A DNA stretch of 64,000 nt from Parahaliea mediterranea (GTDB lineage Bacteria > Pseudomonadota > Gammaproteobacteria > Pseudomonadales > Halieaceae). The stretch spans positions 202,928 through 266,927 of the forward strand of contig NZ_JAFKCZ010000002.1 of the NCBI RefSeq assembly GCF_017255185.1. Reading direction: 5' to 3'. The notes under the pieces are model-generated. The model was not told the origin of the DNA. It saw nothing but the letters and a program-made list of their open reading frames with translations, and did not search any database. Made by a program: the position numbers and the translations under genes. This document shows, in pieces, positions 55,268 through 64,000 of the stretch (positions within the stretch are counted from its first letter, which is position 1; each line of letters begins with the position of its first letter).

Positions 55268-57457
55268 TTAATTCAGTAGATACTGGCAACGGGCTTCATC
55301 AGCCCGCCAATTGAGCGCGATGGCAGGATCAGTGGAAGCCAGCTCGGTCATCCGGGCACCGCTGGTGGCCGGTGTGATTGAGTACACCGCGTGCGCCATC
55401 GCGCTATCCGGAAACCACGCTGGCGGCGAGGACTCAGCGCCCCCGCGCCAAACCACCAGAAGGCGCTGGTCGGATTCGACCTCCGGCCGCACCTGCATTA
55501 TCGGATCGCTTTGCTGGGTCGCGGGAATAAACTGGCGTCGAACGACACGGCCGTCGTCCGCGTGAACGCTCATCAGGAAAAGCCCCTGGTCCCGGCCCGA
55601 GACAGGGCGGCTGCGCCAGCTAAAACGCGCGATCTGATCGTGCCCGTTAACTTGAATAACCGTGGGCGCGTCCGCGGCAGTCGATATTCCCACCTCGATT
55701 GGAATGGCGCTGTCGCAGCGCAAATAATCCGCGCCCGTTGATAAGCCATCGACCTGGGCCCGCAGCATACGATCCAATTGCGCGCGCTCACAATGATCGA
55801 GCGGTGGGACCGGCACGCCGGCCTGGCAACCCGCGAGCGCACGTGGCAACAGTTCGCCATCGTAGACCTGCGCGTAGCGACTGACAAAGAAATCCCGGTC
55901 GTCTTCGACGAGAAGTGAACGCCCCAAAGCGAACTCGGCATTGTGCTCCACGCCCAGCAGATCCAGCACAGTGGGCGCGAGATCATATTGGGCGCCGGTT
56001 TCAATGCTCCCGCCAGGGGCCCCGGCCCCCATGACAAGCAGGGGCAAACGCCGATCCTCCAACACCGAATCGCCGAACAAACGGCGCATTTCCGCGTTGC
56101 GAAACACCGAATGGTCCGCGGTTACGACCACCAGGGTGTTTTCCAGAATGCCACGTGATTCAAGCGTCTCGAGCCAGGTCGCCAACAACTGGTCCGTGCA
56201 GTGCAGGGCCTGGAGGAAATCCGCTTCGTCATGCCTGTAGGGCGCGCATTCCGCGTAGCGATAACCAGGCAGGTGGGTGCCTATGGTGAGCAGGGTCAGA
56301 TTGAATGGCCTGCCGTCCTGTTGCAGCACATCGATTTCCTCGAGTGCCTGGCCAAACAGATCCGCGTCGCTCAGCCCCCAGGTACCGGGGCGCTGGTTAA
56401 GGCCACGCTGCCGCCATTCGTTCAGCCCCAGCAGCGTGTTGTAGCCGTGCTTGCCGAGGAACTGCCCCTTGCCGGCAAAGCCGAGGTTGGCGCCACCGAG
56501 ATAACTTTGGCGGTAACCGGCCTTTGCAAGCACGTCGCCGAGGCAGGTCATGCGCTCGGCCAGACCATCGGCCTCGGAAAGCGAATCACTGCCGCGCTGG
56601 AAGGGAAAAAGCGTACCGCATTGTGAATTCACAATGCCCTCGATGGTGATGTAGCCGCTGGTGTGGAAATCCCGTACCAGAGCGTGCTTTGCCTGCATGT
56701 CTCGCAGCCGGGGCATCAGGTCGGGCCAATCTGGATGATCAACCACCGACGCGCCAACCGATTCCAGATAGACCAGAATCAAATTCCGGGGGCGTGGAGG
56801 AGCGCTTGCGTCCAGTCGATTTTTGGCTGGCAGGTCAGCGGTAACAAAATCCGCGTTTCGCCACAGCGCCATTTCGCTCGCCGCCAGCGGCGGTGCAACC
56901 GGCGCGTGCCATTGGCGCCAACCATCGACCAAACGCCATTCGGGAAGCTGGGAGTGCATGGCAACCAGCGCGCCGCTACTGACCAGCAAAAGCGCGGTGG
57001 CTGCGTGGATCGCGAGGCGATTACGAATCACCGACAATGCCAGATAACTGAGTACAAGCAGTACCGGCAACAGCACGCCCGACAGCAGAAACAACGCCGT
57101 GAATTCATCAATCGCCACTTTCAGCGCATCGAACTCAAGGTGTAGAAAAAACTCCGGGGTAAAGCCGGCGCCGCTAAATTGAGCGACCCCCATGTAGGCT
57201 ATTCGCACGAGGGCCAAAAGCACCAACACCATCGACACCAGGAGCTTCCACGGCCATTTTGCGGGAAGCAAGGCAGCGATGGCCGCGACGAGCAATAACC
57301 AGGCCAGCGCCGAGACTGTCACGCGCCACACAGAGCCCTCCCCCAGCGCCTGCACGGCGAGAACACCGGGGACGGCGAGCGTTCCGGCACCTAGCAGTAC
57401 AGCCACGACAACGACGGTGAAGGGAATGGCTTTAGGGCGATTCAGTTTATTGTTCAT
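55268..57457 (-). CDS. LTA synthase/OpgB-like alkaline-phosphatase-superfamily membrane protein
   Basis: The product is 729 residues with about five membrane helices in the first 200. The catalytic domain follows: RNLILVYLESVGASVVDHPDWPDLMPRL, then FHTSGYITIEGIVNSQCG with the likely nucleophilic Thr. TADHSVF supplies Asp-His metal ligands. Such enzymes transfer phosphoglycerol from phosphatidylglycerol to glycans or teichoic acids. In Gram-negatives OpgB decorates periplasmic glucans. A C-terminal domain of about 170 residues has no known label. It is divergent from the sulfatase with a 440-bp gap. Confidence 0.85.
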   Translation of the reverse strand: MNNKLNRPKAIPFTVVVVAVLLGAGTLAVPGVLAVQALGEGSVWRVTVSALAWLLLVAAIAALLPAKWPWKLLVSMVLVLLALVRIAYMGVAQFSGAGFTPEFFLHLEFDALKVAIDEFTALFLLSGVLLPVLLVLSYLALSVIRNRLAIHAATALLLVSSGALVAMHSQLPEWRLVDGWRQWHAPVAPPLAASEMALWRNADFVTADLPAKNRLDASAPPRPRNLILVYLESVGASVVDHPDWPDLMPRLRDMQAKHALVRDFHTSGYITIEGIVNSQCGTLFPFQRGSDSLSEADGLAERMTCLGDVLAKAGYRQSYLGGANLGFAGKGQFLGKHGYNTLLGLNEWRQRGLNQRPGTWGLSDADLFGQALEEIDVLQQDGRPFNLTLLTIGTHLPGYRYAECAPYRHDEADFLQALHCTDQLLATWLETLESRGILENTLVVVTADHSVFRNAEMRRLFGDSVLEDRRLPLLVMGAGAPGGSIETGAQYDLAPTVLDLLGVEHNAEFALGRSLLVEDDRDFFVSRYAQVYDGELLPRALAGCQAGVPVPPLDHCERAQLDRMLRAQVDGLSTGADYLRCDSAIPIEVGISTAADAPTVIQVNGHDQIARFSWRSRPVSGRDQGLFLMSVHADDGRVVRRQFIPATQQSDPIMQVRPEVESDQRLLVVWRGGAESSPPAWFPDSAMAHAVYSITPATSGARMTELASTDPAIALNWRADEARCQYLLN

Positions 57458-57939
57458 GGAACTCTCTTATACTTGCGGTAGCCCGGCGGTTCCGGTCAAT
57501 CAACCAGCGCCGCGGCCCCAAAATTTCCGCAACAGACGACATCGATGCACTGTTTGCCCAAACACCGCCCGCGGAGTCTGTTTACGGTTATGAATAGCGA
57601 GACACCGCGACGGAATGTACACATCTTCCCGCCTTGCTCTGGACGCCCTGGCGGTGGGCGCTGGCACCCGAACTTCAGGCGAGGTCCAGTCGTCAACACG
57701 CCAAATACCCGATCGGCTTGCATCTGGCGGCGGAAGTTTCGGTATCAATGGGCTTGTGAAAAAGCGATGAGATACTGGCGCGTAAAAGCTACTAGCGCGC
57801 CGTCACAGCCACGGCACCGCGATGCAGCGCTGAACCACTTACGGCAGCTGGCTCTCGGTGCGGGTTTACTTTATCCTAGTTCTCGCTAACATTCACCTTG
57901 ACAAGCAGTAAATATTATCCGAACCGGGGCCAGCTGCAA
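57458..57939. other. Intergenic region between divergent sulfatase-superfamily genes
   Basis: This 482-bp region contains frames on both strands (to 114 codons), but they overlap each other, lack ribosome sites and show no family features. Base composition is lower in GC than in neighbours. It probably holds two divergent promoters. I see no repeat or known RNA. Confidence 0.5.
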
Positions 57940-59421
57940 ATGCATAAAAACCATCTCAAACGTGTTCCGCTCCTCGGTTTCATCGCAATACTCTGCCTGT
58001 CCGCGGCTTATGTTCTCCGCGCCGGCATCTATCCCCCCGGGCAGACTGCAAGCAAGGCGGCAAAAAACGTTATTGTCATACTGATCGATGATCTGAGTGA
58101 TGATGTCGGATTCCTGGGCAGCGGCGAAGCTCACACGCCCAGCCTAGATGCGCTGGCGTCGCGTTCGGTGGTCTTCGAGCAGGCCTTTGCCCAGGCTCCG
58201 CTTTGCAACCCATCGCGAACGAGTTTCCTGACGGGCACTTACCCGAACACCACCGGAATCTACGGACTGAAGCCCGATTTTTGGGAAGTACCGGCTCTTG
58301 CCAGCCTGCATACCCTGCCCGGCTATTTTCGCCAGGCAGGCTACTACACCGGCACTGTCGGCAAGGTTTTTCACCAACGCGCTCACGAGGCTTCCTACGA
58401 TTACGTAAAAAAAGGCTGGTTCGGCGCTTTCGGGCCCTTCCCCCCCGAACCCCTGCAACCCGATTTCAATTTCAACCCGTATTTTGACTGGGGGCCCTAT
58501 CTTCAGGAAAAGGAAACCGCGGATTACAAAGTTGCCTCCGCGGCTTTGAAATTTCTTCAAAAGGCCAAGGACAAACAGTCGCCCTTTTTCCTGACCCTGG
58601 GTTTTTTCCGCCCACATAGCCCAAGGTATGCGCCGCAGGAATTTTTCGATTTACACCCCATCGACAGGGTTTCCATACCGCCGATTACAACGGGCATTGA
58701 GGATGAGGTATCCGAATATGCGCTCACGCTGGTCAATTACCAGCGTCGCCAGCGGTATCGCACCTACCTTTCAGAGAACGGCAGGGAGCGGGAGAACATT
58801 CAAGCCTACAGAGCGTCCATTAGCCTGGTGGACCGGCAAGTTGGCCGGCTGATGGAATACCTGTCTTCCAGCGGTTTGGACACCAACACTGTGATTGTTC
58901 TTGCCAGCGACCACGGCGTGCAAAACGGAGAGAAGAACCTCTGGTATAAAAGGACGCTTTGGGAAGGCTCGACCCGCGTCCCGCTTTTGATCGCCATTCC
59001 CGAAACAAAGAGCGCGAGAGTTGCAAGCGCCGTTGGCTTGATCGATATTTTTCCGACTCTGGTCGAGTACGCAAGCCTACCACTTCCCGCGCAACTGGAG
59101 GGAAGGTCCCTGATGCCCTACCTTCTGGGATCCACAAGCGCAACTGCCGGCAATGGCGAGCCCGTACTAACCGTTCACGGCCCCGGCAATTTTGCGTTGC
59201 GGAACCAACGCTGGCGCTACATACAGTACGCCGATGGATCGGAAGAACTCTACGACCATTCAAACGATTCGTCGGAATCCGTGAACCTGGCCATTCCCTC
59301 CAGACAAACCGAGTCGATCCGATCGACCCTGGATTACTTTCGCGAAAAGGTGCCCAGGGAATATGCGGATTTCGTGCCGGGAACAAGCGGATTTTCCAGC
59401 AAGGCTTTTCCAGGCAAGTAG
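57940..59421 (+). CDS. Cys-type sulfatase (iduronate-2-sulfatase-like)
   Basis: The product is 493 residues. One N-terminal hydrophobic segment (VPLLGFIAILCLSAAYVLRAG) acts as signal or anchor. The alkaline-phosphatase fold begins NVIVILIDDLSDDVG (two Asp metal ligands). The sulfatase signature is PLCNPSRTSFLTGTYPN; its Cys (CxPSR) needs oxidation to formylglycine. FRPHSPRY and ASDHGVQNGEKN carry further ligands. The start ATG at 57940 was chosen for the signal; an in-frame TTG at 57898 is possible. Base use has somewhat lower GC than most of the window, hinting at recent acquisition. The FGE-like domain at 11.7 kb lacks catalytic Cys and cannot mature it. Confidence 0.88.
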   Translation: MHKNHLKRVPLLGFIAILCLSAAYVLRAGIYPPGQTASKAAKNVIVILIDDLSDDVGFLGSGEAHTPSLDALASRSVVFEQAFAQAPLCNPSRTSFLTGTYPNTTGIYGLKPDFWEVPALASLHTLPGYFRQAGYYTGTVGKVFHQRAHEASYDYVKKGWFGAFGPFPPEPLQPDFNFNPYFDWGPYLQEKETADYKVASAALKFLQKAKDKQSPFFLTLGFFRPHSPRYAPQEFFDLHPIDRVSIPPITTGIEDEVSEYALTLVNYQRRQRYRTYLSENGRERENIQAYRASISLVDRQVGRLMEYLSSSGLDTNTVIVLASDHGVQNGEKNLWYKRTLWEGSTRVPLLIAIPETKSARVASAVGLIDIFPTLVEYASLPLPAQLEGRSLMPYLLGSTSATAGNGEPVLTVHGPGNFALRNQRWRYIQYADGSEELYDHSNDSSESVNLAIPSRQTESIRSTLDYFREKVPREYADFVPGTSGFSSKAFPGK

Positions 59422-59700
59422 GCGCTTTCGTTTAGAACAAATCCGCCTTATTAGCTGCCGGTGGCAAATCCGCACCCGGCTTAGCGGTCCGCATCGCACG
59501 CGGCGCAGGCGGGAACTCAGGGCTGCCGCTGTTCGGCAATCAGACGGTCTATCGAGGTAGTGACATCCAGGGCCCCGCTCTGGATTTCGCCGACGATGCC
59601 CTCGATCTCATTGACATGACCTTGAAGCTGCTGGCTCATCGCCACCGCGCAGTGCATTCGCTCGCTCAACCCATCACGGACAGAAAGCGGGGGCTCGCAT
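59422..59700. other. Intergenic region with a low-confidence short frame
   Basis: A minus-strand frame (59517-59723, 68 codons) reads MSQQLQGHVNEIEGIVGEIQSG, which looks like a helical coiled-coil tail, perhaps of a chemoreceptor-like protein remnant. But its first codons come from the direct-repeat unit, no Shine-Dalgarno is clear, and I do not call it a gene. The remainder shows no feature. Confidence 0.35.
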
Positions 59701-59809
59701 GAGGCAGCCCCTTGGGCTGCCATGGCCTATTTTGGGTGGCGAGCGGTGCTCGCCATCGCTGCGCGAGAGCCTGCGGCGCCCCCTTGCCGTTCAGCTTAAC
59801 TGAACAGGC
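59701..59809. repeat. Hairpin-rich direct repeat, copy A
   Basis: This about 109-bp unit is repeated at 60003-60110 with few changes. It consists of successive short hairpins: GCAGCCC with GGGCTGC, GGCGAGC with GCTCGCC, and GTTCAG with CTGAAC. This layout resembles BIME/REP arrays in noncoding DNA. Confidence 0.8.
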
Positions 59810-59866
59810 CGGTGAGCCTGCCCCATGAGCGTTGCGAATGCTTTGGGTACACATGGTGGCTTTTTG

Positions 59867-59927
59867 GGACGGGGCAGGACGGGGCAGGACGGGGCAGGAC
59901 GGGGCAGGACGGGGCAGGACGGGGCAG
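59867..59927. repeat. 10-bp tandem repeat, about six copies
   Basis: The unit GGACGGGGCA runs about six times without interruption. One further partial copy lies at about 60142-60156 in the second direct repeat, where it is not expanded. There are no spacers, so it is not CRISPR. Confidence 0.9.
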
Positions 59928-60002
59928 AAGATCAGCGCATCCTAAAAAACAAAACCCCCTGCAGCGTGTTCGGTCGAATCTCGCTGAGGGGGTAGACTGG
60001 TA

Positions 60003-60110
60003 GAGGCAGCCCGTTGGGCTGCCATGACCTACTTTGGGTGGCGAGCGGTGCTCGCCATCGCTGCGCGACGCCTGCGGCGCCCCCTTGCCGTTCAGCTTTG
60101 CTGAACAGGC
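60003..60110. repeat. Hairpin-rich direct repeat, copy B
   Basis: This is the second copy of the unit at 59701-59809, with the same chain of hairpins. After it, a GCAGTCC-CTGC-GGACTGC hairpin and the AATC..CGCATCCT..AAAAAACAAAACCCC stretch, also found after copy A (about 59930-59955), show that the duplication extended to the terminator. Confidence 0.8.
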
Positions 60111-60179
60111 GCGGTCACATGGCAGTCCCTGCGGGACTGCGGCAGGACGGGGCAGAGAATCAACGCATCCTTAAAAAAC

Positions 60180-60217
60180 AAAACCCCCTGCAGCTGTGCT
60201 GCAGGGGGTTTTCTTTT
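60180..60217 (+). terminator. Strong rho-independent terminator
   Basis: AAACCCCCTGCAGC, loop TGT, GCTGCAGGGGGTTT followed by TTCTTTTTT on the + strand. The 14-bp perfect stem also has an A-run on the left side, so it can act in both directions. It lies downstream of the duplicated 5S tail when read from the rRNA operon. Confidence 0.85.
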
Positions 60218-60218
60218 T

Positions 60219-60252
60219 TAGGAGCCTGGCGATGACCTACTCTCACATGGGG
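60219..60252 (-). pseudogene. Duplicated 3' tail of 5S rRNA
   Basis: These 34 bases are identical to 60361-60394, which contain the last about 29 nt of the 5S gene plus flank. The rest of 5S is missing; the adjacent sequence (60253-60318) holds an inverted partner TACTCTCACATGGG / CCCATGTGAGAGTA. This looks like a remnant of recombination between rRNA operon ends. Confidence 0.75.
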
Positions 60253-60323
60253 TGGTCCGGCACTCCGGGACCCCATGTAAAGAGCGGGGTCTGCCCATGT
60301 GAGAGTATCGAACACGCCATAGT

Positions 60324-60357
60324 AAAACGCCCCGACCATAACTGATCGGGGCGTTTT
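60324..60357 (-). terminator. rRNA operon terminator, bidirectional
   Basis: AAAACGCCCCGA and TCGGGGCGTTTT form a perfect 12-bp stem with a 10-base loop. It begins 8 bases after the 5S 3' end, in the right place to stop transcription of the minus-strand rRNA operon. Confidence 0.85.
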
Positions 60358-60365
60358 GATTAGGA

Positions 60366-60483
60366 GCCTGGCGATGACCTACTCTCACATGGGGAGACCC
60401 CACACTACCATCGGCGATGCATCGTTTCACTACTGAGTTCGGAATGGAGTCAGGTGGTTCCAATGCTCTATGGTCGCCAGGCA
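60366..60483 (-). rRNA. rrf: 5S ribosomal RNA
   Basis: The reverse complement begins TGCCTGGCGACCATAGC and ends GTCATCGCCAGGCT, with the internal CCGAACTCAGTAGTGAAACG loop, all classic gammaproteobacterial 5S. Length is about 118 nt. It follows 23S by a spacer of about 240 bp. The 3' tail is repeated nearby (60219-60252). Confidence 0.96.
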
Positions 60484-60723
60484 AACTGGCTTGCCTCCGG
60501 TCTCATCTCTACAACCGGCAGCGTTGACCTCCATGGATGGAGGAAATGCTGGAAATGTCCGACCGGCGTACCGGTGGAACGATTTCAGTGCAAATAAGGC
60601 GGTAAATCAAGCTTGTGAAGTTGAGTCGCACTGTTGCATTAACATTAACACTGGACTTAATCACAACATCCGCAGTCTGCAACGTGTGCCTCTTAACGCG
60701 CACACCAAACAACTTGGATTATA
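60484..60723 (-). other. 23S-5S spacer
   Basis: About 240 bp between 23S and 5S, longer than the roughly 90 bp seen in E. coli. It contains a CCTCCAT-GGATGGAGG hairpin near 60530 and no tRNA. The short frames in it are not genes. Confidence 0.7.
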
Positions 60724-63626
<2,903 letters not shown>

Positions 63627-64000
63627 TATAACCGAAGTTATCTGACGCTCTCAAACCGCAAGAGCTATCAAGCAGACTGTTCCCCGACCCCCTTAAGCAT
63701 AGGTCGGGTACTGGAGACAGATACCGATCAAAGTATCTGCCCGCCGGATGTTGTGACGCTTAAGTCACAGTGTTGTATTACAACTCGTTCGATAGCGGGG
63801 AATTGAAACCCGCCATCGGAACTTCATATCTTTGAACTGCTCCCTCAACCGTCATCTTTCGATCACAGTCTCAGGTTACAATTCAGAGACTCAGCTTGAT
63901 TTACCTTGTTAAAGAACTGTCCGGTTGTGAAAACCAGAAACAAACACACTGACAACTGTGACAATGCATTTCTTTCTGAATTCCAGTGATGCGACGGGGA
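63627..64000 (-). other. 16S-23S internal transcribed spacer, part
   Basis: The region upstream of 23S holds no tRNA in the visible 374 bp. Near 63906-63919 the minus strand reads CAGTTCTTTAACAA, close to a boxA antitermination site used in rRNA operons. The spacer continues beyond the window edge, where 16S and any tRNA-Ile/Ala genes would be. Confidence 0.75.
63906..63919 (-). promoter_or_regulatory. boxA-like rRNA antitermination signal
   Basis: On the minus strand CAGTTCTTTAACAA resembles the boxA consensus TGCTCTTTAACA that recruits NusB/NusE for antitermination of rRNA transcription. It lies about 280 bp upstream of 23S. Confidence 0.55.

Noticed and set aside
57545..57889. 114-codon frame between divergent genes
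   Set aside because: No ribosome site, odd composition with many Arg and Trp, and it overlaps opposing frames.
59867..59927. Possible CRISPR array
   Set aside because: The repeat is 10 bp with no spacers, so it is a simple tandem repeat.

Overview
The window is a high-GC segment of a Gram-negative chromosome. Signs of this are the many lipobox lipoproteins, periplasmic signal peptides, a NuoCD-fused complex I operon and a gammaproteobacterial-looking 23S/5S rRNA end. Together with the sulfatases, GspE-type ATPase and c-di-GMP proteins this suggests a gammaproteobacterium, possibly a marine Cellvibrionales/Halieaceae-like organism. The lineage is my inference from gene content; no database search was possible.

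Region 1 (0-6.3 kb) holds ordinary housekeeping and accessory genes: the CinA C-terminus, a lipocalin-like protein, pdxH, a GNAT acetyltransferase, a DUF4136-like lipoprotein, gamma-glutamyltranspeptidase and a thioesterase.

Region 2 (6.4-21.2 kb) is the most interesting part. It is one co-oriented, tightly packed cluster of 12 genes: a TPR protein with a TonB-like tail, a Ser/Gly-rich lipoprotein, another lipoprotein, a membrane TPR protein, a PEGA plus FGE-like protein, a small periplasmic protein, a MotA/TolQ/ExbB-like channel, an Hsp70/actin-like protein, two paralogous single-span VWA proteins, two lipoproteins and an M48 metalloprotease lipoprotein. Each VWA protein carries an Asp in its only membrane helix, as ExbD/TolR/MotB do. 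The cluster therefore looks like an undescribed proton-driven envelope machine. A 265-bp palindromic MITE-like element sits inside it and supplies the Shine-Dalgarno of the first VWA gene.

Region 3 (21.3-31.7 kb) begins with a two-gene unit on the minus strand: a protein-isoaspartate-methyltransferase-like domain fused to a GspE/PilB ATPase, then a MoxR-like AAA ATPase. It continues with a DUF2288 protein, an MBL hydrolase, a dicarboxylate/glutamate symporter, a Kazal-like lipoprotein, a pirin divergent from a LysR regulator, DoxX, a glutathionyl-hydroquinone reductase and a SixA-like phosphatase. Region 4 (32.0-46.5 kb) is a complete nuoA-N operon (C and D fused) with mostly 4-bp overlaps.

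Region 5 (46.6-59.4 kb) holds a CBS protein, Tex, an EAL/HD-GYP pair with translationally overlapping stop and start (the HD motif is altered to FD), a glycosyltransferase-like protein, a secreted protein of unknown function, an LTA-synthase/OpgB-like membrane protein and a Cys-type sulfatase. Region 6 (59.4-64 kb) is the 3' end of an rRNA operon on the minus strand (ITS, 23S, 5S). It is followed by duplicated 5S tails, terminators and hairpin-rich direct repeats.
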